A DNA stretch of 64,000 nucleotides from JBOFIQ01 sp051654905 (lineage in GTDB: Bacteria > Actinomycetota > Actinomycetes > Propionibacteriales > Propionibacteriaceae), in contig JBOFYY010000046.1 in the NCBI GenBank assembly GCA_051654905.1, positions 35,597-99,596 of the forward strand, read 5' to 3'. The stretch's first letter is position 1, and every line of letters begins with the position of its first letter. The translations under genes and the position numbers were made by a program. Shown here piece by piece: positions 15,120 to 22,781 of the stretch. Under the pieces are notes generated by a model. The model made no database searches. It had not been told where the DNA came from and saw nothing but the letters and a program-made list of their open reading frames with translations.

Positions 15120-15854
15120 GTGACCCCTCCCGCGCTCGTTCTCGTGACAAAGCAACATCTTATGCATCGCCACTGCTTATCGTCGCTGAACTCTATGCTA
15201 TGCGGGATACGTCCTGACCTCACTGTCCGGATTGCCGATGATGAATCACTCCACCTTAGCCGAACAGTAACTGGACTCATCGACGAGGGTGCCACTGAAG
15301 TTATCTGTGTCCCGCTACAAGCAGCCGCTTCAGAACATGATAAAAATCTAGCCTCTATGGTGGCAGCAATCAGTCGCGCTACCCCAGAAGCCCCAGTCAG
15401 CCTTGCCGATCCCCTTGGCGCTACTAGCGAATGCTTCTCAGCTCTTGACCGACACTTACAACAAGCTCTTTCTGCATGTGGCGCACGAGAACTTGATGCC
15501 TTGATCCTTTGGCATGATGCCGACTCTGCCTACGATATTGCTGCACTGGAACGTCGAGCACGACGATGGGCAGCCCACCATAAACTTCCTTACCGGCTTG
15601 CTTCATTGCATCATGATGCTGCTATTGAAGAAGCTATTGCAGCTCATCGAGCAGCCGGACACCGTCATATTGGCATCGCAACATTAGCAATCGATACTGA
15701 TGCTGATGTGCTAGCACGAGTAGCTCGGATTCCCGGAGTCGTCGGAGTATCGCGCCCGCTAGGCGGAGATCCTGCCGTAGCAAAAGCTGTCTTAGCTCAA
15801 TATGCAGTAGCAGCATTGCGGGCACTAGAAACTGAACTGCCGCTGGCAGGATAA
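15120..15854 (+). CDS. CbiX/sirohydrochlorin-chelatase-like protein, divergent
   Basis: A 244-residue protein with two similar alpha/beta halves, as in CbiX-type chelatases. LVLVTKQHLMHRHCL stands where the family normally reads a LVAHGSRDP-like motif, so the usual first metal-binding His-Gly pair is not conserved in place, while VPLQAAASEHDKN keeps a histidine at the second site. The C-terminal half repeats the fold (LILWHDADSAYDIAALE, LHHDAAIEEAIAAHRAAGHR, IGIATLAIDTDAD). The start is GTG at 15120 with AAGGAG 6-13 bases upstream. No other siroheme or cobalamin gene is nearby, so a chelatase role is doubtful. It is divergent from the IclR gene. Confidence 0.6.
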   Translation: MTPPALVLVTKQHLMHRHCLSSLNSMLCGIRPDLTVRIADDESLHLSRTVTGLIDEGATEVICVPLQAAASEHDKNLASMVAAISRATPEAPVSLADPLGATSECFSALDRHLQQALSACGARELDALILWHDADSAYDIAALERRARRWAAHHKLPYRLASLHHDAAIEEAIAAHRAAGHRHIGIATLAIDTDADVLARVARIPGVVGVSRPLGGDPAVAKAVLAQYAVAALRALETELPLAG

Positions 15855-15887
15855 TAGATCCCTTACCAGCGACAGTTAAATCAGTTA

Positions 15888-16799
15888 TTAACTAGCTAAA
15901 ACTCGCTGTTCTTCAGCCGCGACATCAAAGTCAGCAACGGGCCAAGCAAGATCCATTTCCTGCAGGTTCTCCAACAACAACTGCGCTACTGCCCAATCTC
16001 GATACCACTTACGATCCGAGGGGATAACATACCACGGAGCTACCTCTGTATGACACTTTTCTAGCGCATCAGCGTACGCAGCTTGATATTCATCCCACTT
16101 AGCACGAGCGTCAAGATCTCCTGGATTGTACTTCCAATACTTAGCTGGATCTTCCAACCGTGCCAATAGACGCTCTTTTTGCTCATCGCGACTGATATGC
16201 AAGAAACACTTCACAATGCGAATACCATTTTTAACAGCTTCTGCTTCAAACTCATTGATCAAGTCGTAGCGCTTCTCCCACTCCGATTGAGGGACCAATT
16301 CCTCAACTCGCACCACTAACACATCTTCGTACTGAGATCTATCAAAAATCCCGATCATGCCTGGAGCAGGTAGTTCCTTATTAATACGCCACAGAAAATC
16401 ATGAGACCGTTCTTCTGGAGTTGGAGCTTTAAAAGCCTTGATATGAACTCCTTGCGGATCAATCAATCCGATCGCGTGACGAATGATCCCACCTTTTCCA
16501 GAGGTATCCATTCCTTGTAGCAGCAAAAGTACTCGAGGTGCCGCATCGGAATTAGCTCGTCCTTGAGCAAAGAGTCTTTCTTGCAATTCTGATAACACTG
16601 GAGCTATTTCAGCAGTAACTTCAGCAACATCATTTTTAGTTTTCCCCTCAGGGAACCCTGTCGTAGCATCAGTAGGGATAGCAGAAAGATCTACCGGTCC
16701 TGCAGATAGCCGCAGCAAATCACTCAAACGCATTTCTGCGTTGCTCTTATTTTTAGCCATAACAACTAGTGTGCCGCGAGCTTGCTCAATACGTGACAT
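15888..16799 (-). CDS. ppk2: Polyphosphate kinase 2 (PPK2, class III-like)
   Basis: A 303-residue P-loop kinase moving phosphate between polyphosphate and nucleotides. Walker A is GMDTSGKGG (Gly96-Gly104); IGIFDRSQYEDVLVVRVE carries the Walker B/lid region; FKAPTPEERSHDFLWRINKE, YWKYNPGDLDARAKWDEY and APWYVIPSDRKWYRDWAVAQ are signature blocks. The pattern resembles class III enzymes that can use AMP and ADP, by memory. The ATG at 16799 is used; a second in-frame ATG 13 codons on is possible, since neither has a ribosome site and a TAATAC box 14 bases upstream suggests a near-leaderless start. Confidence 0.9.
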   Translation of the reverse strand: MSRIEQARGTLVVMAKNKSNAEMRLSDLLRLSAGPVDLSAIPTDATTGFPEGKTKNDVAEVTAEIAPVLSELQERLFAQGRANSDAAPRVLLLLQGMDTSGKGGIIRHAIGLIDPQGVHIKAFKAPTPEERSHDFLWRINKELPAPGMIGIFDRSQYEDVLVVRVEELVPQSEWEKRYDLINEFEAEAVKNGIRIVKCFLHISRDEQKERLLARLEDPAKYWKYNPGDLDARAKWDEYQAAYADALEKCHTEVAPWYVIPSDRKWYRDWAVAQLLLENLQEMDLAWPVADFDVAAEEQRVLAS

Positions 16800-16897
16800 G
16801 ATAAGAAAGAAAAGTATTACGCGAGTCTAAAAATAGTGAACTTTTCACCCGCGTCCGGAATACCAAAATTTCTACATTTACAGACAGAGGTTTCATC

Positions 16898-17947
16898 ATG
16901 CCAGAGGTTCTTGCTTACGCTACCGACGATGCGTCATGCCAGTTTTACCGCACGACAATCACGCGTCGCGAACCTGGTCCTACTGAAGTTTTCTTTGATG
17001 TGAAATGGGCTGGAATATGTCACAGCGATATTCATACCGCTCGTAACGAATGGGGACCGGTGAAATATCCAATTGTTCCTGGACATGAACTTGCTGGCGT
17101 AGTAACTCTGGTTGGATCTGAAGTTACTAAGTTTAAGGTAGGCGATAAGGTCGGAGTTGGGTGTTTTGTTGACTCTTGCGGAGAGTGCGAATATTGCCTA
17201 CAAGGACACGAGAACTTCTGCACTTCACAAGAACGTCCCACCGTATGGACCTATAACTCTATTGGGCGCGATGGGCTTATTACTGCTGGCGGATATTCTC
17301 AAGGTATTACCGTAGAAGAAAAATATATTTGCCATATCCCTAATCAGATTCCGCTGCAGGAAGCTGCTCCGCTCTTATGCGCTGGTATCACCATGTATGC
17401 ACCTCTCAAACGCTGGGGCGCTGGAACTGGGAAAAAAGTTGCCATCGTTGGTATGGGCGGACTCGGGCATATTGGAGTGAAACTTGCTGCTGCTATGGGA
17501 GCAGAAGTATCTGTAATTTCTCAAACTCGTAGCAAAGAAGCTGACGGGTTAGCCTTTGGAGCATCGCATTATTACGCTATGAACGAAGTAGATACCTTAA
17601 AGAATCTTCGCGGTAACTTTGACCTAGTAGTTTCAACAATCTCTGCAGAATCAGATATTGATGGACTATTGGGAACTCTCAAGGTCCATGGGGTTTTGGT
17701 TGATGTAGGTATCCCAGAACATCCCACTACTTTCCGGTTCCGTTCTTTAATTAGCGGCAATAAAGCTATGGCAGGATCCAATATCGGAGGTATCGCAGAA
17801 ACTCAAGAAATGCTAGATTTCTGTGCTCTACATGGGATTACCCCAACCGTAGAGATCATTTCTGGAGACAAAATTACGCAAGCTTACGACGATGTCGTAG
17901 CTTCTCGAGTTCGTTACCGTTACGTCATAGATACCTCGACTTTCTAA
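16898..17947 (+). CDS. Zinc-dependent NAD(P) alcohol dehydrogenase (YahK/cinnamyl-ADH type)
   Basis: A 349-residue MDR enzyme. Catalytic zinc ligands are Cys41, His63 and Glu64 (GICHSDIHT, PGHELAGVV); structural zinc is bound by Cys94, Cys97, Cys100 and Cys108 (CGECEYCLQGHENFC). The Rossmann motif is VGMGGLGHIGVKLAAAMGAE. The blocks NSIGRDGLITAGGYSQGI and CAGITMYAPLKRW place it in the NADPH-preferring aldehyde reductase (YahK/CAD) branch. AGAGG lies 8 bases before the ATG. msrB starts 28 bp downstream, so the two likely form a small detoxification or redox-repair operon. Physiological substrate unknown. Confidence 0.92.
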   Translation: MPEVLAYATDDASCQFYRTTITRREPGPTEVFFDVKWAGICHSDIHTARNEWGPVKYPIVPGHELAGVVTLVGSEVTKFKVGDKVGVGCFVDSCGECEYCLQGHENFCTSQERPTVWTYNSIGRDGLITAGGYSQGITVEEKYICHIPNQIPLQEAAPLLCAGITMYAPLKRWGAGTGKKVAIVGMGGLGHIGVKLAAAMGAEVSVISQTRSKEADGLAFGASHYYAMNEVDTLKNLRGNFDLVVSTISAESDIDGLLGTLKVHGVLVDVGIPEHPTTFRFRSLISGNKAMAGSNIGGIAETQEMLDFCALHGITPTVEIISGDKITQAYDDVVASRVRYRYVIDTSTF

Positions 17948-17975
17948 CTAAAACTATTTACTAACAGGAGTACTC

Positions 17976-18395
17976 ATGAACGATCACGGCACTAAAATAT
18001 CTGTGATTCTCACGCCGTCTCAGTGGCGTGATCGTTTATCTGCTGCTGAATATCATGTTCTTCGTGAAGCTGGTACTGAAGCTCCCTATACCGGAGAATA
18101 CGTCGATACCGATGTTGCTGGTATTTATAGTTGCCGTGCTTGTGCTAGCGAACTATTTCGTTCTACAACAAAGTTCGATTCACACTGCGGATGGCCAGCT
18201 TTTTATGCTCCCTTAGCCGAAGATCGAGTCCGTTACGTAACCGATAATTCCATTCCAGGTGCTATTCGAACCGAAGTTCGTTGTGCTAGTTGCGACTCAC
18301 ATCTGGGACATGTTTTTGCTGGTGAAGGCTACAACACTCCTACTGATCAGCGGTATTGCATAAACTCAATTTGTTTGACTCTCGAAGCAGAGTAG
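17976..18395 (+). CDS. msrB: Peptide methionine-R-sulfoxide reductase
   Basis: A 139-residue single-domain MsrB reducing methionine R-sulfoxide in proteins. Zinc cysteines are Cys53, Cys56, Cys103 and Cys106; the catalytic residue is Cys128 in RYCINSICL; His112 and Asn130 complete the site. GWPAF follows FDSHC as usual. AGGAG stands 6 bases upstream of the ATG. A second cysteine, Cys133, is close enough to be considered as resolving residue, though the usual one is N-terminal. It follows the alcohol dehydrogenase gene by 28 bp. No msrA is in the window. Confidence 0.95.
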   Translation: MNDHGTKISVILTPSQWRDRLSAAEYHVLREAGTEAPYTGEYVDTDVAGIYSCRACASELFRSTTKFDSHCGWPAFYAPLAEDRVRYVTDNSIPGAIRTEVRCASCDSHLGHVFAGEGYNTPTDQRYCINSICLTLEAE

Positions 18396-18443
18396 CGGCG
18401 CGCCTCACTCTCATACTAAAGCGCTCCCAGTATTGTCTGTTGG

Positions 18444-19034
18444 GTGACAGTTTCGTCGCCTTTCAAGCAACTACCCGCCACCTTCGCACATGCGCTACAT
18501 GCCTGTGATGCTATGCGCTGGCGCCCTGAAGTGACCATCGAAAAAATCCCAGCACCGCAAAAGATTGCTCCGTTTGCACTTGCTATCGCAGCAGACGTTG
18601 ATATCGCTGGAGATGAAGTGGGCAATGGTCGCTTTATTCTTCTTCATGATCCAGACTCAAATCCATCCTGGGGTGGCGAGTTTCGATGCGTGACCTATGT
18701 TAAAGCAGATATTGATCCTTCAATGGTGACAGATCCGCTTTTAACTGAGGTGGGCTGGAGTTGGTTTACCGATGCGCTTTCTCAACATGACCTTTCTTGG
18801 AAAGCAGCGGCAGGAACAGTTACTGCCGTATCGTCGCAGTCGTTTGGGGATAAAGACGAGGAACCACCTCATGCTGAAGTAGAAATCCGAGCCTCCTGGA
18901 CTCCAATTCTTGCTGATGGCGTTGAGATAAAAGACCACTTAGCTGCTTGGGAAGAATTACTATGTATGGCTGCCGGTATTCCTCCACTACCAGCTGATGT
19001 TGCATTACTTGCTGTAGCCCGGAGACGACATTGA
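18444..19034 (+). CDS. DUF3000 family protein
   Basis: A 196-residue actinobacterial protein of unknown function with conserved FAHALHACDAMRWRPEVTIE, GRFILLHDPDSNPSWGGEFR, EVGWSWFTDALSQH and AEVEIRASWTPIL. No membrane segment or known catalytic motif. The start is GTG at 18444; TATTGT (18432-18437) lies 6 bases upstream and no ribosome site is visible, so a leaderless message is possible. It is overlapped 4 bases by the RNase D-like gene, matching the Rv2680-Rv2681 pair I remember. The Rv2682c position (dxs) also matches. Confidence 0.85.
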   Translation: MTVSSPFKQLPATFAHALHACDAMRWRPEVTIEKIPAPQKIAPFALAIAADVDIAGDEVGNGRFILLHDPDSNPSWGGEFRCVTYVKADIDPSMVTDPLLTEVGWSWFTDALSQHDLSWKAAAGTVTAVSSQSFGDKDEEPPHAEVEIRASWTPILADGVEIKDHLAAWEELLCMAAGIPPLPADVALLAVARRRH

Positions 19035-20302
19035 TCACCGAATCGGAAGAATTACCTATCCTTGCTACCCCTGCCGAAGGCATACCAGAAGTAATTAGCA
19101 CTTCCCAAGATCTCGATGTCTGCATCGCAAAATTACAGGGCGCTAGTGGTCCGATCGCTATTGACGCTGAACGAGCTCAAGGTTTTCGCTACGGTGCAGC
19201 AGCTTGGTTAATTCAATTACGCCGCCAAGCAGCTGGAACATTCCTTATTGATCCAGCTGCATTCAATTGGGATCTTTCCAAGCTAGGGCAAGCCATTGCA
19301 GATGCTGAATGGATCATCCATGCCGCTACCCAAGACCTCCCCTGTTTGCGCGATGTTGGGATGATTCCTCAGCACCTTTTCGATACCGAACTTGCTGCCC
19401 GACTGCTTAATCTATCCCGAGTCGGGTTAGGCGCAATCGTTGAGCATTACTGTGGGGTTCGGCTACTGAAAGAGCACTCCGCAGCTGACTGGTCGCAACG
19501 TCCGCTACCTGAAGAATGGCTAGTTTACGCAGCTCTTGATGTTGAATGCCTAATCGAGTTGAGAGAACTCATCTACGCCGATCTAACAGAAGCTGGAAAA
19601 CTAACTTGGGCGCAGGAAGAATTTGCTGCTCTAGTTCGTGGCGCTCAACAGCCTACTGATATTCGCGTAGATCCTTGGCGACGTACCTCTGGAATCAATG
19701 CGCTGCGAGCACCGGTACAACTGGCATTAGTTCGTGAGCTATGGGAAGTTCGAGATGAGATCGCACAGCGCCTCGACAAAGGACCTAGCCGCATTCTTCA
19801 CGACAGCGGCATTATTGCTATTGCTACTCTGCTAGATCCAGCATCTGGACATTGGCCTACCCGAGAAGATTTACGTCGTATCGATGCTCTGTCTAGGCGC
19901 CAAGCCCGTCGTTTTGAAGCTAATTGGTTAGGAGCTATCGACGCAGTTAAGGTACTTCCTCGTAGCAAATATCCAACACGACAACTACAGCAAGAAGGAC
20001 CTCCTACCCAACCTCGCAACTGGGAATCTCGTAACCCAGAAAGTTTTGCTCGTTGGCAGCTAATACGTCCTTGTATCAATGATTTAGCTGAGCAATATAA
20101 ATTGCCGCCAGAAAACCTTGTCTCACCTGCTGCATTACGTTGGCTTGCTTGGTATGGCGACGAGAGTATTGATATTTCCAAAATCAATACTCTTCTTAGC
20201 GCAGCAGGAGCACGCTCCTGGCAGATATCTCTTGTCGCAGCCCCGCTAGCTGATGTGTTGCAGACAAACCAAACAGTCACTACTGCTGAAGCTGTTGAGT
20301 AA
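19031..20302 (+). CDS. rnd: RNase D-like 3'-5' exonuclease with HRDC domain
   Basis: A 423-residue DEDDy exonuclease. Motif I is IAIDAERAQGFRYG (Asp45, Glu47), motif II HAATQDLPCL, motif III YAALDVECL with its Tyr and Asp. An HRDC domain follows (about 205-285; LVRELWEVRDEIAQRLDKGP, LLDPASGHWPTREDLRR) and a further C-terminal actinobacterial region. Likely roles are RNA 3'-end trimming or stable RNA turnover. The start is TTG at 19031, overlapping the DUF3000 stop (TTGA). Its 3' end overlaps dxs by 23 bp on the opposite strand. Confidence 0.9.
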   Translation: MITESEELPILATPAEGIPEVISTSQDLDVCIAKLQGASGPIAIDAERAQGFRYGAAAWLIQLRRQAAGTFLIDPAAFNWDLSKLGQAIADAEWIIHAATQDLPCLRDVGMIPQHLFDTELAARLLNLSRVGLGAIVEHYCGVRLLKEHSAADWSQRPLPEEWLVYAALDVECLIELRELIYADLTEAGKLTWAQEEFAALVRGAQQPTDIRVDPWRRTSGINALRAPVQLALVRELWEVRDEIAQRLDKGPSRILHDSGIIAIATLLDPASGHWPTREDLRRIDALSRRQARRFEANWLGAIDAVKVLPRSKYPTRQLQQEGPPTQPRNWESRNPESFARWQLIRPCINDLAEQYKLPPENLVSPAALRWLAWYGDESIDISKINTLLSAAGARSWQISLVAAPLADVLQTNQTVTTAEAVE

Positions 20303-22148
20303 TAGCTTCAGTCAACGATTCAGCTGTTAGCCCGCAGCTTTTCAGTAGCGAATCTCGCGAGTCATGTTCGGGGAAATAGCGCGGAACACCATAGCAGCGA
20401 AGTGGCGTAGCAACATTAGCATCCTGCATGGCAAGTCCTAATTGAGCGCCTAATCCCCCAGCTACTAAACCATCTTCGATACTTACTACCAGCCGATGTT
20501 GCGCTGCAGCTATTGGCAAGTATTCATTAACAGGTAAAGCCCATACTGGATCAATTAGCGTCGCAGGAATCCCCTTTTTAGATAGTAGTTCTATAACAGC
20601 TACACCTAGTGCTACGAAAGGACCATATGCGACGATAAGTACCTCAGCGTCTTGGTCGCCGTGTATTACATCAACACCGTGGTAAGAATTAATTGCTGCT
20701 AACTGCGGCGGTAATGGCTCTTTACAGTAACGGATTACCGTAGGAGCATCAGTTACCGTAACAGCATGATTTAATGCTTCTCTTAACCGAAGTTCATCTC
20801 GGGGAGCCGCCAGCTGTAGCCCTGGCACCATACCAAGCATTGAGGTATCCCACACCCCATTGTGGCTGGCGCCATCGGTTCCAGTAACTCCTGCTCGATC
20901 TAGAACAAATGTAACTCCAACTTTGTGTAAAGCTACATCCATTACGATCTGATCGAAAGCACGATTTAGGAAAGTTGAGTAAACAGCTACCACTGGGTGT
21001 ATTCCGGCCATAGCTAAGCCTGCTGCCGAAGTAACAGCATGTTGTTCAGCTATACCTACATCGAAGCATCTTTCTGGATAGTTTTGTTGGAATGGTCCTA
21101 GTCCTACTGGGTGCATCATGGCAGCTGTGATAGCAACAAGATCTTGTCGCTGTGCACCAATTTTCACTATTTCATCAGCGAAAATATCTGTCCAACTTGG
21201 TTGGCTTGTCGTTGCAATAGGTTCGCCTGTTGTTGAGTCAATAACCCCTACTGCGTGAAAGCGATCTTCGTCATTGCTTTCGGCGGCAGCAAAACCTTTA
21301 CCTTTAGTGGTGATGCAATGCACAATAACTGGTCCGCCAAAACCTTTAGCTTGAGTTAGTGCTCGCTCAACAGCAACTAAATCATGTCCGTCGATGGGTC
21401 CAAGATATTTCAACCCTAGATCGCTGAATAGTGTCTGAGGGGCCAAAACATCTTTTAGTCCTATTTTCACTCCATGAAGCAGCTCATAAGTAGCTCCACC
21501 AACCACAGGTGTTCGACTAACAACTTTTTTTACAATATCTAAGGTTTGCTCATAGCGACGATCTGAACGGATTCTCGACAGTTCCTTAACCATTCCACCT
21601 ACGGTAGGAGTGTAGGAACGACCATTATCATTCACGACAATAACGATAGGAAGATCTGGGTTTTCAGCAATATTATTTAGTGCTTCCCATGCCATACCAC
21701 CGGTAAGAGCACCATCGCCTACAAGCACCGCTACTGTGCGCTGTTCTTCCTTGAGTCGAAAAGCCTTTGCCATACCTTCGCCCCAAGATAACGCGGCTGA
21801 AGCATGGGAGCTTTCTACCCAATCATGTTCAGATTCAGCACGACATGGGTACCCAGATAGACCGCCGCCTTTACGTAAGTTAGTAAAACCTGCTTGCCGC
21901 CCAGTCAGAATCTTGTGCACATAAGACTGGTGTCCGGTATCAAAAAGAATTGGATCTTGCGGAGATTTGAATACTCTATGCAAGGCAATCGTAAGTTCTA
22001 CGACCCCCAAGTTAGGGCCTAGATGTCCCCCCGTTTTTGAGACATTCTTGATAAGGAATTCTCGTATCTCATCAGCAAGCTGTTCTAGCTGCAACCGAGA
22101 CATCCCACGAATATCCTGTGGTCCTGCAACGGTACTAAGAAGAGACAT
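20280..22148 (-). CDS. dxs: 1-deoxy-D-xylulose-5-phosphate synthase
   Basis: A transketolase-like TPP enzyme of ~622 residues condensing pyruvate and glyceraldehyde-3-phosphate, the first step of the MEP isoprenoid pathway. TPP binding is seen in GDGALTGGMAWEALNN to NDNGRSY. Other landmarks: SKTGGHLGPNLGVVELTIAL, FDTGHQSYVHKILTGR, HNGVWDTSMLGM and EDGLVAGGLG. The ATG at 22148 is chosen because MSLLSTV aligns with the family opening; an ATG 13 codons upstream would add an unusual basic stretch. It is convergent with and overlaps the RNase D gene by 23 bp. The orphan membrane gene just upstream may be co-transcribed. Confidence 0.95.
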   Translation of the reverse strand: MSLLSTVAGPQDIRGMSRLQLEQLADEIREFLIKNVSKTGGHLGPNLGVVELTIALHRVFKSPQDPILFDTGHQSYVHKILTGRQAGFTNLRKGGGLSGYPCRAESEHDWVESSHASAALSWGEGMAKAFRLKEEQRTVAVLVGDGALTGGMAWEALNNIAENPDLPIVIVVNDNGRSYTPTVGGMVKELSRIRSDRRYEQTLDIVKKVVSRTPVVGGATYELLHGVKIGLKDVLAPQTLFSDLGLKYLGPIDGHDLVAVERALTQAKGFGGPVIVHCITTKGKGFAAAESNDEDRFHAVGVIDSTTGEPIATTSQPSWTDIFADEIVKIGAQRQDLVAITAAMMHPVGLGPFQQNYPERCFDVGIAEQHAVTSAAGLAMAGIHPVVAVYSTFLNRAFDQIVMDVALHKVGVTFVLDRAGVTGTDGASHNGVWDTSMLGMVPGLQLAAPRDELRLREALNHAVTVTDAPTVIRYCKEPLPPQLAAINSYHGVDVIHGDQDAEVLIVAYGPFVALGVAVIELLSKKGIPATLIDPVWALPVNEYLPIAAAQHRLVVSIEDGLVAGGLGAQLGLAMQDANVATPLRCYGVPRYFPEHDSRDSLLKSCGLTAESLTEAITQQLQQ

Positions 22149-22198
22149 AAGAGCAATTCTAGAGTGTGAAGGCTTCGACACCCTCATTTAGGGGTCTT

Positions 22199-22702
22199 CT
22201 AGCGGCTTGCTATAAAAATTAGGTAGCAAAACCAACCTAAAGGTATAGCTATTAGCAATGCTAAAACACCCAATCTAGAGCGTCGCCATCGTAGATCAGT
22301 TGCAGATAAAACAGCAGCTAAAGCTGGCAGAAAGACACTTATCACCAATGACGTAAGAGGTTTATACGCCAATAGTAGAAATATAAAAAAGTGAGAAGCA
22401 AGCATAGATGTGACCCATAACCGTCCTAGACCAGATAGCCATGCCTCTAACAGCCATGCCAGCGCAACAAAAACCATGATAATTACTATGGAGATAAGAA
22501 ATATGCAGCTGTTATCGTTATTTGGGCAAGTCTTATCTAATGCTCCAAAACTATACAAGCTTTCAAGCACCACAAACCCAATAGGGATTCCTACCAGTCC
22601 TCCGACAATAGCAACTAGATAGCTCAGCGCTACCCGCATACCAATTTTGGGAGCTTCTCTGGGTTTTAGTAATTTTTTGAAGCTCCGATAGTCGAAAGTC
22701 AT
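22199..22702 (-). CDS. Unknown integral membrane protein
   Basis: A 167-residue protein I do not recognise. It has about five hydrophobic spans (VALSYLVAIVGGLVGIPIGF, IFLISIVIIMVFVALAWLLE, VTSMLASHFFIFLLLAYKPL, VISVFLPALAAVL, VLALLIAIPLGWFCYLIFI) and a basic N-terminus. A loop carries two cysteines (CPNNDNSC) that could form a disulfide. The ATG at 22702 is preferred: an upstream GTG at 22756 lies inside the aconitase terminator. It ends 50 bp before dxs, so it may share a transcript with it. It is a little more AT-rich than its neighbours. Confidence 0.6.
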   Translation of the reverse strand: MTFDYRSFKKLLKPREAPKIGMRVALSYLVAIVGGLVGIPIGFVVLESLYSFGALDKTCPNNDNSCIFLISIVIIMVFVALAWLLEAWLSGLGRLWVTSMLASHFFIFLLLAYKPLTSLVISVFLPALAAVLSATDLRWRRSRLGVLALLIAIPLGWFCYLIFIASR

Positions 22703-22719
22703 GTAGTCATAGTACTTAT

Positions 22720-22768
22720 TAAAAAGCACGCTGGCGTTAGTTCTTTTGCGAACCACTACCAGCGTGCT
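22720..22768 (-). terminator. Terminator of acnA
   Basis: On the minus strand AGCACGCTGG (22759-22768) pairs with CCAGCGTGCT (22725-22734), followed at once by TTTTT. It starts 13 bases beyond the aconitase stop. Confidence 0.8.
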
Positions 22769-22781
22769 CAGGTTACTGAAA

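Noticed and set aside
15120..15854. Naming the CbiX-like gene as siroheme/cobalt chelatase (sirB/cbiX)
   Set aside because: The first active-site motif is not in place and there is no pathway context.
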